Source: an uncultured Rhodocyclaceae bacterium (GTDB taxonomy: Bacteria > Pseudomonadota > Gammaproteobacteria > Burkholderiales > Rhodocyclaceae). From it: a DNA stretch of 64,000 nucleotides. Positions 1 through 8,032 of this stretch are shown in pieces (positions within the stretch are counted from its first letter, which is position 1; every line of letters begins with the position of its first letter). The position numbers and the translations under genes are program-made. The stretch spans positions 620,001-684,000 of the forward strand of contig CAJQTY010000001.1 of the NCBI GenBank assembly GCA_907163075.1, written 5' to 3'. The notes under the pieces were generated by a model. That model did no database searches. It was not told the DNA's origin and saw only the letters and a program-made list of their open reading frames with translations.

Positions 1-996
1 GACCCGCTCGGGTGATTGTTCGAGTTTGACCATGTGTTCTGTGGCAGCGAGTTTCAGTTTTGCCTTGGTACGCACCGGCACCTTGGTGCCGATAGCATGC
101 TTGAGGTCGGCGTTAAGGCGTTCTTCTGGATTCAGTTCCGGGCTGTAACTGGGCAGATAGAAGAGTTCGATTTTGTCCTGATGTTCAGCGGCCCATGCCT
201 TGACCGGTTTGCTGTGATGGACTCGCAGGTTGTCGAGAATCAGAAACACCTTCTTGCCGGCATCCTTGATCAGGGCTTCAAGGAACTCAATCAATTTGTC
301 GGAATTGAAGGCCTCATCAATGATCATCCAGCGTGTCTTTCCCTGGTTTGTCACCGTGGCAATCATCGACAACTTCTGCCGGGTACCCCCCACGGTGAAG
401 GTTACCGGGGTCTTGCCAGCCGGTGCGTAGCAACGACCGCGCACATCGGTATTGACCAAAGCAGTCTCATCGCCCCAGTGAATCTCGCCACCCTCTGCCT
501 TGGCACGTTTCTCAATCTCGGGGTATTGCTCATCAAGCCAAGCCTGTACGGCTTCCGGTCGCTGCTCGTAAGCCTTTTTGATCGGCTTCTGTGGGGTGAA
601 ACCCCAGCGCGACAGATAGTTGCCGACACCGCGTACCGATAGCTTGATGCCGTACTCCCGTTCGATCAGTTGCATCACTGCCGCCCGGTTCCACAGCGCA
701 AATTCCATCTTCAGTTGCTCTGGGCGCTTATCGCAAATGATTTTTCGGATCGTCTGCTCTTGCTCTTCGGTCAATGTTCGCCCTTGGCCAGCGCGCTTGC
801 CGCGCGTGGCTGGTCTGATGGCAGCAAGGCCTCCTTCTTCATAGCGATCAATGGCAGCACGAACTGTCGGATACGAAAGCCCACAGAGTTCGACGATTTG
901 CATTACGCCGTAACCTTTGCGATGTAACCGCACGACTTGCTTCCGCCGTTCATGCAGTTGCTCAAGTGTTGAATATCTTGCGTCGTCTTTTTCCAT
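1..996 (-). CDS. IS630-family transposase, 3' end beyond window edge
   Basis: The minus-strand frame opens at an ATG at 996 and stays open to base 1, giving 332 codons without a stop, so the last residues lie outside the window. The N-terminal ~110 residues carry helix-turn-helix-type segments (KGYGVMQIVELCGLSYPTVR). The DDE catalytic core follows: HWGDET (first Asp), FLILDNLRVHHS (second Asp) and YLPSYSPELNPEERLNADLK (Glu). This order and spacing are typical of IS630/Tc1-mariner transposases, and 332+ residues is close to the usual ~340. The gene looks intact. It lies beside a second, broken IS630-type gene, so this is an IS cluster. Confidence 0.9.
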   Translation of the reverse strand, partial: MEKDDARYSTLEQLHERRKQVVRLHRKGYGVMQIVELCGLSYPTVRAAIDRYEEGGLAAIRPATRGKRAGQGRTLTEEQEQTIRKIICDKRPEQLKMEFALWNRAAVMQLIEREYGIKLSVRGVGNYLSRWGFTPQKPIKKAYEQRPEAVQAWLDEQYPEIEKRAKAEGGEIHWGDETALVNTDVRGRCYAPAGKTPVTFTVGGTRQKLSMIATVTNQGKTRWMIIDEAFNSDKLIEFLEALIKDAGKKVFLILDNLRVHHSKPVKAWAAEHQDKIELFYLPSYSPELNPEERLNADLKHAIGTKVPVRTKAKLKLAATEHMVKLEQSPERV

Positions 997-1026
997 TCAT
1001 CCAACATGGGGATCGATCCGAATATT

Positions 1027-1206
1027 TCAAGCATTATCGTGCCGAGTCAATAACCCAACTCTTACATTGCGTGATAAACAAGAAATAATACCGACAACAA
1101 TCTCGGCGCGCTCCACCAGTCGCGCTTCCTCCGTTCGGCTCTTGCTCAACCGTTCCGGTTCCTTCCGGTTTGCCTCAGCACACTCAATCGCCGCCACTCT
1201 CGACAT
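1027..1206 (-). pseudogene. N-terminal fragment of a second IS630-family transposase
   Basis: An ATG at 1206 is preceded by a strong AGGAGG-like ribosome site. It begins a frame of 59 residues whose first ~45 match the start of another IS630 subgroup (SRVAAIECAEANRKEPERLS, then EEARLVERAEIVVGI). The match stops abruptly, and no DDE core follows before the neighbouring intact IS630 gene. It is read as a truncated relic, perhaps cut by arrival of the neighbour. Family assignment rests on remembered N-terminal patterns. Confidence 0.5.
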
Positions 1207-1641
1207 AAGCACCTCTCCTCCTGGGGCTTTTTTTGGCGTATGTGAAGAATGGGCTTTGCCTGTCGCATCCAGGCGACAAAAAAATTCCTTACCAATCAAT
1301 CATGTGCTTCTGACAAGTACGCTGGCTGTCGGGCAGCAGCGACATAAACGCTATCTCTGTACTCCGACGATGTTCTCTAACTTGTTGATATTTTTGTGTT
1401 AATTGTTCTGGCATCGTTATTGCTCACCACCTACTTAGCTTTAACCTCCGGCCTCTGAAGAAGACGTCGTTCCCGCCTCGCAGCTTACGATCGGACGACA
1501 AACGGACGCGGAAGCCATCGACCTTACGAAACATGGACAAAGAATTCACAGATTCAGAGAGGATCGCGACCTAGATTGCAATGGCCGGGCGGAAAGCAAC
1601 AGAAATACCCCCTGCGTTTAAAGATGAAAGAGAGGTATTCG
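1207..1641. other. Non-coding gap beside IS debris
   Basis: No convincing gene, RNA or repeat is seen here. The stretch is more AT-rich than most of the window, which fits IS-derived or decayed sequence. Short open frames exist on both strands but have no recognisable motif or good ribosome site. Confidence 0.4.
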
Positions 1642-1845
1642 ATGAGTCTTGACAACTATGTTGGACGGATTGTTCGATTGAATCAAGAAGTCTTCCGAGA
1701 AATTGCCAGACGAGCCAAGAGTAGAGGGATTGTCCTGGAAAATGTTTTCTTGGTCTCCGGTATAAGTCGTGAGATGCGCAAGTTGATCTGCTATGGGGCA
1801 ATCTTCCGGATTACCGTCGCTGCCGCAGATGTCGTCCTGATTTAG
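1642..1845 (+). CDS. Small uncharacterised protein (67 aa)
   Basis: The frame starts at an ATG at 1642, preceded by AGAGAGG about 7 bases upstream, and ends with TAG. It encodes 67 residues beginning MSLDNYVGRIVRLNQEVF and rich in Arg, Leu and Val, with a basic central helix (REIARRAKSRG) and a hydrophobic C-terminus ending VVLI. No signal peptide or metal motif is visible and no function can be assigned. It stands alone between IS debris and sodC. The ribosome site and balanced composition support a real gene. An upstream in-frame ATG at 1624 is possible but has a poorer ribosome site. Confidence 0.5.
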   Translation: MSLDNYVGRIVRLNQEVFREIARRAKSRGIVLENVFLVSGISREMRKLICYGAIFRITVAAADVVLI

Positions 1846-1996
1846 GTGCCGGGTACAACTGCATGCGCCTAAGCCGGCGAACCGTGGCGTGAGGTCGCCT
1901 GCAACTGAGCATCACACGAAAACAACGAGAGCCTTCGGGCACGCTTTGGGCTCGAAATGAGGCCATCGGTAAACTGAAAGCGTTGCGCCCCCGCTG

Positions 1997-2032
1997 AAAG
2001 TCCCGTCGGCCATTCCGGTCTTCGGGACTTTT
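1997..2032 (+). terminator. Possible stem-loop terminator
   Basis: AAAGTCCCG (1997-2005) is complementary to CGGGACTTT (2023-2031), with a 17-base loop and T-rich sequence after it. It could end transcription of the small gene upstream. The long loop makes it weaker than the other terminators in the window. Confidence 0.4.
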
Positions 2033-2138
2033 GCCTTTTCCGACTTCAAAAAGGGAGCGCGCAGTTCTGCAAGATAGGGAACTTGTTGCCGCCTTGTTGA
2101 TTCTATTTCGTGTCCTTATCCAGCCAAAAGGAAAAATC

Positions 2139-2648
2139 ATGAAAAGAACAGTTATGGCCTCGGCATGTATTGCTGCCGTTTTGGTACTCACCGCCTGTGC
2201 CAGCTACCAGACTGATGGCAGAGCGACAGCGCAGTTACAGCCACGTTCTGGCAGCGCGATGCAAGGTAATGTCGTGATGACCCAGGTCGGCGACAAAATA
2301 CGTTTCGAAGTATTGGCCAGCAATGTTCCGCCCGGCCAACACGGTTTTCACGTGCATGAAGTTGGCGACTGCAGCGCCGCCGATGCCGCCAGCGCCAAGG
2401 GTCACTACAACCCGACCGGCAAACCGCATGGGAGAGCAGAGGCAGTCGAACACCACGCGGGAGATATGAAGAATCTGGTCGCCGATGCAACTGGCAACGT
2501 CCGGCAGGTCGATGAAGTGGCGGGGCTGAAAATCAGCGAGCTGATTGGACTCAGTCTTGTGGTTCATGCCGATCCCGACGATTACGTTTCGCAGCCCGCC
2601 GGGAATTCCGGCAAGCGCATTGGATGTGGAGTCATAGCGGCCCATTGA
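2139..2648 (+). CDS. sodC: Periplasmic lipoprotein Cu/Zn superoxide dismutase
   Basis: SodC converts superoxide to peroxide and oxygen in the periplasm. The ATG at 2139 follows an AAAAGGA ribosome site and gives 169 residues. Residues 1-21 form a signal peptide with a lipobox (LTACAS), so the mature protein is probably anchored to a membrane by the lipidated Cys. Copper ligands are in GFHVHEVGDC, and the bridging and zinc ligands in GHYNPTGKPHG and EHHAGDM. VVHADPDDY holds the last copper His. GNSGKRIGCGVI carries the electrostatic-loop Arg and the second disulfide Cys. Length and motif order fit bacterial SodC. A longer in-frame start at 2031 would put the signal sequence inside the protein and is rejected. 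Confidence 0.95.
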   Translation: MKRTVMASACIAAVLVLTACASYQTDGRATAQLQPRSGSAMQGNVVMTQVGDKIRFEVLASNVPPGQHGFHVHEVGDCSAADAASAKGHYNPTGKPHGRAEAVEHHAGDMKNLVADATGNVRQVDEVAGLKISELIGLSLVVHADPDDYVSQPAGNSGKRIGCGVIAAH

Positions 2649-2670
2649 CTAGAATCCAGCTATTTCGGTC

Positions 2671-2726
2671 GCCGGGCGGGCAATTGAAAATCCGCATATC
2701 CGTGGTTCGATTCCGCGATTGGCCCA
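2671..2726 (+). pseudogene. tRNA-Phe-like 3' remnant (possible attachment-site scar)
   Basis: The stretch contains an anticodon-loop-like TTGAAAATCC (GAA anticodon, Phe). A T-arm of the form CGTGG-TTCGATT-CCGCG follows, then an acceptor-like ATTGGCC and CA. The 5' half of a tRNA is missing. 3' tRNA halves are common scars of site-specific integration. The anticodon stem is imperfect, so this is a relic at best. Confidence 0.35.
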
Positions 2727-2746
2727 TTCTTCGGAGTGGGCCTTTT
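2721..2746 (+). terminator. Rho-independent terminator downstream of sodC
   Basis: GGCCCATTC (2721-2729) pairs along its length with GAGTGGGCC (2734-2742) through a TTCG tetraloop, with one G-T pair, and TTTT follows. This is a textbook terminator for rightward transcription. Confidence 0.8.
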
Positions 2747-2786
2747 GCTATGTGGCCTCTGTTGCCCCGGGAATCAATCAACACGA

Positions 2787-3008
2787 ACCGGCGGCAAAGC
2801 GCAGGCCCACTACGCGGCTTTGCTCGGACAGGACAAAAACATTCTGGTGGTGATCTATTGCCGCTTCGTCAAGTGCGCCCGCCGCGACAACAGTGCCGTA
2901 TGAGCGCGCAAGCCTGGCTACACCCGCGTCTATCGCTACCCCGGCGGCCTGTTCTCATGGAAAGGCGCGAACTTCCCGCTTGAAGAAGTGAAACAGGCTG
3001 GAAAACGC
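2787..3008 (+). pseudogene. Rhodanese-like domain pseudogene with one internal stop
   Basis: One forward frame reads continuously as the C-terminal part of a rhodanese-like (sulfurtransferase) domain. The active-site strand and loop appear as ILVVIYCRFVKCARRDNSAV, then ARKPGYTRVYRYPGG and LFSWKGANFPLEE. A single TGA at 2901-2903 sits where this family usually has Trp (TGG), a one-base change. No start codon or N-terminal half is found upstream, where the sodC terminator lies, so the gene is both 5'-truncated and interrupted. Its 3' end abuts the end of the convergent PLP-enzyme gene. Confidence 0.55.
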
Positions 3009-3017
3009 ACGGCGCTG

Positions 3018-4208
3018 TCAAATCCGCCCGAGTGCGCTTTCGATGTCCTGGCGCAGGTCGGCAAGGTCTTCGATGCCTACCGACAGGCGAACCAGCGAAT
3101 CGCTGATGCCGATTTTCACCCTTTGCTCGGGCGGAATCGAGGCATGGGTCATGATCGCCGGATGCTCGATCAGGCTTTCGACGCCGCCCAGGCTTTCGGC
3201 CAGCGTGATCAGTTCGCAGGCTTCGAGGAAGCGTACGGTGCCGGCCAGGTCGCTATCCAGCTCGAAGGTAATCATGCCGCCAAAGCCGTTCGGCATCTGG
3301 CGTTTGGCCAGTTCGTACTGGGCGTGCGAGGCCAGGCCGGGGTAGCTCACGCGCCTGACCTTGGCCTGGCCTTCCAGCCAGCCGGCGAGTTCGAGGGCAT
3401 TTTCGCAATGCCGGCGCATGCGCAGGTCGAGCGTCTTGATGCCGCGCAAGGCCAGATAGCTGTCGAATGGCCCGGCGATCGAACCAATGGCGTTATGCAG
3501 AAACGCCAGTTGCTCGGCCAGCCCGGCGTTGCGCGCCTCGCCGCTGACTACCGCGATGCCGCCGATGACGTCGGAGTGGCCATTGAGGTATTTGGTCGTC
3601 GAATGCACGACGATATCGAAGCCCAGTTCCAGCGGTCGCTGTATCCACGGCGTCGCGAAGGTGTTGTCGACGACCGAGATGATGTCGTGCCGGCGGCAGA
3701 AGGCGGCGAGCGCCTCGAGGTCGGCGAGCTTGAGCAGCGGGTTGGTCGGCGTCTCGACCAGGAGCATGCGTGTTTCCGCGCGTCGCGCCGCTACCACGGC
3801 TTCGTGATCGGCCAGATCGACATAACTGAACGCCAGCCCGGCGCTGCGCTGGCGAACCCGATCCATCAAACGGAAAGTGCCACCGTAAAGATCGTCACCG
3901 GCCATCACGTGCGCGCCCGAGTCGATCAGTTCGAGCACGGTGGCGATGGCCGCCATTCCCGAGGCGAAAGCAAAGCCCTGGGCGCCGCTTTCAAGGTCGG
4001 CGACGCAGCGTTCCAGCGCCCAGCGCGTCGGATTGTGCGAACGTCCGTAATCCAGTCCCTTGTGCACGCCGGGGCTGTCGTGCCGGTAGGTCGAGTTGGC
4101 ATAGATCGGCGTGATCACCGCGCCGGTGCCCGGATCCGGCATCTGCCCGGCATGGATGACGCGGGTTGCGAAGCCTTGGCGGCGCCGCGAAGTCGTGCTG
4201 TCGGTCAT
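3018..4208 (-). CDS. PLP-dependent trans-sulfuration enzyme (cystathionine gamma-synthase/lyase family)
   Basis: This 396-residue cytoplasmic enzyme belongs to the Cys/Met metabolism PLP family, which makes or breaks cystathionine or related thioethers in methionine and cysteine interconversion. Visible family signatures are YGRSHNPTRWALE near the N-terminus, FASGMAAIATVL (phosphate-binding loop), VDNTFATPW (Asp that contacts the PLP nitrogen) and STTKYLNGHSDVIGG with the Schiff-base Lys. SLIEHPAIMTHASIP lies near the C-terminus. Length is normal for the family. Sequence alone does not separate gamma-synthase, gamma-lyase and beta-lyase, so no symbol is given. It stands apart from other methionine genes. 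Confidence 0.85.
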   Translation of the reverse strand: MTDSTTSRRRQGFATRVIHAGQMPDPGTGAVITPIYANSTYRHDSPGVHKGLDYGRSHNPTRWALERCVADLESGAQGFAFASGMAAIATVLELIDSGAHVMAGDDLYGGTFRLMDRVRQRSAGLAFSYVDLADHEAVVAARRAETRMLLVETPTNPLLKLADLEALAAFCRRHDIISVVDNTFATPWIQRPLELGFDIVVHSTTKYLNGHSDVIGGIAVVSGEARNAGLAEQLAFLHNAIGSIAGPFDSYLALRGIKTLDLRMRRHCENALELAGWLEGQAKVRRVSYPGLASHAQYELAKRQMPNGFGGMITFELDSDLAGTVRFLEACELITLAESLGGVESLIEHPAIMTHASIPPEQRVKIGISDSLVRLSVGIEDLADLRQDIESALGRI

Positions 4209-4326
4209 GCGCTGTTTCTTTTCTTCATCAGTTGATCAACGGGAACGAACCGGATTTCGATTATGGCGAGCGCGCAGAACCGTGAACTACGAAATGCCAC
4301 TTTGCTCATGCGTTTTTCGAAAGAGC

Positions 4327-5130
4327 CTACGGCAGCTCCGGCGCCGGGCCTGGGGTGTCCGCAGGCGCCAGCAGCAGATCAAAACCGCAGGACTGCGCCT
4401 GCTCGCGCGCGGCCGCCGTATCGGCGCCCTCGATCATGACTAGCGCACCGACTCCGCGCACCCGGTCGATCATCGACGGCAGCGATTGCGTCGAGGACAA
4501 CAGCGCGGGATCGAGCCTGACGATCGCCGGCCGGATTTTCTCCAGCAGCGCCAGGTTGACCTCGCGCCGCCCGAAGCGGCCGATGGCGATGCCGTAACCG
4601 CGCGACATGTAGTTGGCGATGGCCCGCACCACGTGCGCGGTGTCGTCGATGCCGTCGATCTCCAGTTCCAGGGTGATCTGCTCGGGCAGCAGGCCGCAGG
4701 TGCGCAGCACCTCCTCGAAGGCCAGCCCGTGATCGGTAGCCATGCTGGCGACGTGGCGCGGATGCACGTGCAGCAGCAGCGTGCCGCGCTGATGGCGGTT
4801 CAGGCGGGTCAGGTAATTGAGCGTGTGCAGTGTGCGCACCAGGCGATCAAGATAGGTGAATTCCTCGTCGGTGCTGGGCAGCACGAAGATGGCTTCCGGT
4901 TCGAGTGGCTGATGGTTTCTCAGCCCGACGGCATGAATCCCGGCGGCGTGGCCGCACAGCTTGCCGGTTAGCGTATCGACGATCGGCGAAAAATACGATT
5001 CGAGACGGAGGCTGGCAAAATGCACGAACACTTGGCCGTCCCTGGACACGAAGGGTGTCGTCGAATGCATCCACGAACTCGGCAGCGTGTACTGCGCGTT
5101 GAGGTAGCGGACAAAGTCGGTGAGTGGCAT
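4327..5130 (-). CDS. Degenerate EAL-domain protein
   Basis: The chosen ATG at 5130 has an AAGG site upstream and gives 267 residues. A longer frame to 5301 would run into the divergent promoter region. The protein follows the EAL (c-di-GMP phosphodiesterase) fold: ESYFSPIVDTLTGKLCG, LLLHVHPRH, ITLELEI, then YGIAIGRFGRREVNLALLEK and IVRLDPALL. The catalytic EAL triplet is replaced by HAA, and the usual DDFG motif reads GRFG. It is therefore probably catalytically dead and may act as a binding or scaffold protein. It is divergent from the molybdopterin enzyme gene, with about 200 bases between them. Confidence 0.75.
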   Translation of the reverse strand: MPLTDFVRYLNAQYTLPSSWMHSTTPFVSRDGQVFVHFASLRLESYFSPIVDTLTGKLCGHAAGIHAVGLRNHQPLEPEAIFVLPSTDEEFTYLDRLVRTLHTLNYLTRLNRHQRGTLLLHVHPRHVASMATDHGLAFEEVLRTCGLLPEQITLELEIDGIDDTAHVVRAIANYMSRGYGIAIGRFGRREVNLALLEKIRPAIVRLDPALLSSTQSLPSMIDRVRGVGALVMIEGADTAAAREQAQSCGFDLLLAPADTPGPAPELP

Positions 5131-5332
5131 GGGCAGTGCCTTCAGCAAGGTTGTACGGCACACAATAGCGTGCCATGGGGTAAAGATAAACCAATCCGGA
5201 GCCTTGTGGAACAACCCGATGCGTTGAGCGGGTCGGCCGAACCAGCGCTGACGCCCAGCACCAGGCGCTTTAACACCGGCGAAAAACGTCTGACTCGTCA
5301 TTCACCATGCCGCACGCTACTATGGCAGTTCG

Positions 5333-7444
5333 ATGAAAACCGAACTCCCGACCGAACGGCTGGCGCGTAGCGTCTGCCCGCACGACTGCCCGAGCGTCTG
5401 CGCGCTGGACGTCCAATTAGCGGCGCCTGGACGCATCGGCCGCGTCCACGGCGCGGCGCAACCTTATACCGATGGCGTCATTTGCGCCAAGGTCGCGCGC
5501 TACGCCGAGCGCGTGCACCATCCGGAACGGTTGCTACAGCCGCTGCAGCGTGTCGGTGGGAAAGGCAGCGGCCGTTTCGCGCCGCTGTCCTGGGACGCGG
5601 CACTCGACCGCGTCGCCGAACAGTTCCAGTCGGCGATTGCACGCCACGGGCCGGAAACCGTCTGGCCCTATCATTACGCCGGCACCATGGGCTACATCCA
5701 GCGCGGTGCCATCCGCCGCCTCGGGCACCTGGCCGGCTGGTCGCGCCAGCGCGAAACCTTCTGCGTCGCGCTGTCCGATCCGGGCTGGCTGGCCGGCGTC
5801 GGCATCAAGCGCGGCGTCGATGCACGCGAGGTCGTGCATTCCGACCTGATCGTCGTCTGGGGCGGCAACCCGGTGCACACCCAGATAAACTTCATGCACT
5901 GGACGCAAAAGGCCCGGCGCGAACGCAACGCCCGACTGGTCGTCATCGATCCGTACCGCACGGCGACAGCCGAGAAGGCCGACCTGCACCTCGCCCTCCA
6001 CCCGGGCACCGACGGCGCGCTGGCCTGCGCCGTGATGCACGTGCTGCTCGCTGAAGGGCTGGCCGACCGCGATTACCTGGCGCGCCACACCGATTTTTCG
6101 GCCGTGGTCGAACAGCACCTGGCCAGCCGCACGCCGGCCTGGGCGGCGGCCATCACCGGGCTGGCGGTCGATGAGATCATCGCCTTCGCCCGCCTTTACG
6201 GCGCGACCCGGCGCAGCTACCTGCGCGTTGGCTACGGCTTCACGCGGCAGCGCAACGGAGCGGCGGCGATCCACGCCGTGAGCTGCCTGCCGGCGGTCAG
6301 CGGCGCCTGGGCGCATTTGGGCGGTGGCGCGCTGTACAGCAACGGCGGCCTGTACGGGCTGAAAACGGCTTTCCTTTACGGGCTGGACGGCCATGTCGCG
6401 CCGGCCCGCGAGCTTGACATGGCGCGCCTGGGCGCCGTGCTGGCCGGCAATCCGCGCGACATCGGCAATGGCCCGCCGGTCACCGCGCTGCTCGTCCAGA
6501 ACACCAACCCGGCCGTGGTGGCGCCGGAAAGCGCGGCCGTGCGTGCCGGACTGCTGCGCGACGACCTGTTCACCTGCGTTCACGAGCAGTTCATGACCGA
6601 CACCGCGCGCCTCGCCGACATCGTCCTGCCGGCCACCACCTTTCTCGAACACGACGACATTTATACGGCCTCCGGCCACACCTTCCTGCAAGCCTCGCGC
6701 GCCGTCATTCCGGCGCCGGGCGAGTGCCGCTCCAATCACCTGTTCATCGGCCAGTTGGCGCAGCGGCTCGGCATCAGTCATCCGGCCTTCGCCATGGACG
6801 AGTGGTCGCTGGTCGACCGTCTGCTCGCCGATTCGGGCCGGCCGGGTGCCGACGAACTCCTCGCAAACGGCTGGATCGATTGCGCGCTGCCTTTCGCCCA
6901 GGCGCACTTTCTCGACGGATTTGGCCACGCCGACGGCCGCTTCCGTTTCGCGCCCGACTGGCAGGCGCGGGGCGAAGGACACGCGCGCATGCCGCCGCTG
7001 CCCGACCATCTCGACGTCATCGACGCGGCGACGCCGGACAAGCCCTTCCGGCTGGTGGCCGCGCCGGCGCGCAACTTTCTCAACACCACCTTCAGCGAAA
7101 CGCTCACTTCGCGCGCCAAGGAAAAACGCCCCTGCGTACTGATCCACCCGACAGCTTGCCAGCGGCTTGGCCTGGCGGCGGGCGACCTCGTCCGTCTCGG
7201 CAACGAACTCGGCTCGGTGCTGCTGCACGCACAGCCTTTCGCCGGCCTGCAGGCCAGTACGCTGATTGTCGAAAGCCAGTGGCCGGGCGACGCCTTCATC
7301 GAAGGCATCGGCATCAACGTCCTGATCAGCGGCGAACCGGGATTCCCGGCCGCCGGCGCGGCCTATCACGATACGGCCGTCTGGCTGCGACCGCAGCGTC
7401 CAGCGACCCAAGGGAACGAGGCGGGTGTGGGGAGGACCAGTTAA
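5333..7444 (+). CDS. Molybdopterin-dependent oxidoreductase with N-terminal 4Fe-4S site
   Basis: This 703-residue protein has the layout of the DMSO-reductase/formate-dehydrogenase superfamily. An N-terminal 4Fe-4S site (SVCPHDCPSVC with a further Cys at DGVICAK) is followed by the first molybdopterin domain (WPYHYAGTMGYIQRGA) and a dinucleotide-binding region (DLIVVWGGNPVHTQ, LVVIDPYRT). Next come LLVQNTNPAV, the ADIVLPATTFLEHDD segment and a C-terminal molybdopterin-dinucleotide-binding beta-barrel (about residues 560-690). There is no twin-arginine signal, so it is likely cytoplasmic. No partner iron-sulfur or membrane subunit gene is adjacent. The substrate cannot be deduced. Confidence 0.88.
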   Translation: MKTELPTERLARSVCPHDCPSVCALDVQLAAPGRIGRVHGAAQPYTDGVICAKVARYAERVHHPERLLQPLQRVGGKGSGRFAPLSWDAALDRVAEQFQSAIARHGPETVWPYHYAGTMGYIQRGAIRRLGHLAGWSRQRETFCVALSDPGWLAGVGIKRGVDAREVVHSDLIVVWGGNPVHTQINFMHWTQKARRERNARLVVIDPYRTATAEKADLHLALHPGTDGALACAVMHVLLAEGLADRDYLARHTDFSAVVEQHLASRTPAWAAAITGLAVDEIIAFARLYGATRRSYLRVGYGFTRQRNGAAAIHAVSCLPAVSGAWAHLGGGALYSNGGLYGLKTAFLYGLDGHVAPARELDMARLGAVLAGNPRDIGNGPPVTALLVQNTNPAVVAPESAAVRAGLLRDDLFTCVHEQFMTDTARLADIVLPATTFLEHDDIYTASGHTFLQASRAVIPAPGECRSNHLFIGQLAQRLGISHPAFAMDEWSLVDRLLADSGRPGADELLANGWIDCALPFAQAHFLDGFGHADGRFRFAPDWQARGEGHARMPPLPDHLDVIDAATPDKPFRLVAAPARNFLNTTFSETLTSRAKEKRPCVLIHPTACQRLGLAAGDLVRLGNELGSVLLHAQPFAGLQASTLIVESQWPGDAFIEGIGINVLISGEPGFPAAGAAYHDTAVWLRPQRPATQGNEAGVGRTS

Positions 7445-7504
7445 ACACCGGCCCCAGGGCAATCGCATGACTACCAAAGTCATTTGAGCGAAGTTCCGTA
7501 AGCC

Positions 7505-7894
7505 TCATTTCACCCTAAAAGTTGTCGTCCCGACGCACGCCGGCACTTGTTCACGCACCTTCGGTCGCCCAAGTTCATCGATCCACGGCAACTCAACGCC
7601 CAGCCCCGCCCGATACAAAAAAAGCAGCGCCGACAACGCCTGACGATGGGTTGAAACGGAGACTTTTCTCTCACTCACCAGCCAGGCCAGAAAACACTCC
7701 ACTTCCGGCCCGCCCATGTCGCGCGGATGTTTCAGGCCATGAAACCGGACATAAAACCGCGCCCAATAGACATACACTTCCTCGGTGCGTATGCTGTAAT
7801 GCTAATAGCGAGCGACCTCGCACGCACGCTCAAGCAGACCGACCGGCTTAGGCGGCGCGATGCCTTGTTTGGGGGAAGAAGAATGACTGTACAT
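7505..7894 (-). pseudogene. Truncated integron-integrase-like tyrosine recombinase (intI relic)
   Basis: Reading leftward from an ATG at 7894 gives about 30 residues ending LLERACEVARY, then an in-frame TAG (7802-7804). The frame continues as HYSIRTEEVYVYWARFYVRF, GLKHPRDMG, then THRQALSALLFLYRAGLG and ELPWIDELGRPK. This is the N-terminal SAM-like core-binding domain of IntI-type integrases, including their HYSIRTE and GKRHPR-like landmarks. The catalytic domain with the Arg-His-Arg-Tyr residues is missing after about 7525. The gene is therefore dead twice over (stop and truncation). It points away from the cassette, with its 5' end about 110 bases from the cassette junction, as in real integrons. 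Confidence 0.72.
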
Positions 7895-7902
7895 ATCAAC
7901 AG
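7887..7902 (-). promoter_or_regulatory. LexA (SOS) box at the 5' end of the intI relic
   Basis: CTGTACATATCAACAG fits the beta/gamma-proteobacterial LexA consensus CTGT-N8-ACAG exactly. It overlaps the start of the integrase relic. Integron integrases are classically repressed by LexA through a box at this place, so the site supports the intI identification. Confidence 0.7.
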
Positions 7903-8006
7903 TATATCGCCGCAACGGCAGAATACAAGGCGGGTCTGTGGCGCCGCGTCGACCAGAATAGGCGGCGGCGTGCCAGGATGGACGGCGGTTTTGACATCTA
8001 CTTCAC

Positions 8007-8013
8007 GTTAGCC
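8007..8013 (+). other. Cassette junction core site (attI side)
   Basis: GTTAGCC lies about 110 bases from the 5' end of the intI relic and 19 bases before the cassette ORF. Its reverse complement GGCTAAC occurs at 8912-8918, right after the cassette gene's stop. That is the relation expected between the leading edge of a cassette and the first core of its own attC. Confidence 0.65.
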
Positions 8014-8032
8014 CTTTTATCACTCGCCTCTT

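Noticed and set aside
2901..2903. TGA in the rhodanese frame as a selenocysteine codon (selD is in this window)
   Set aside because: The family has Trp here, not Cys. No SECIS-like stem-loop was recognised after it and the gene lacks a 5' end. A nonsense change is simpler.
5534..7483. A 649-codon open frame antisense to the molybdopterin oxidoreductase gene
   Set aside because: Arg/Gly/Val-rich translation without motifs, opposite a clear gene. Shadow frame.
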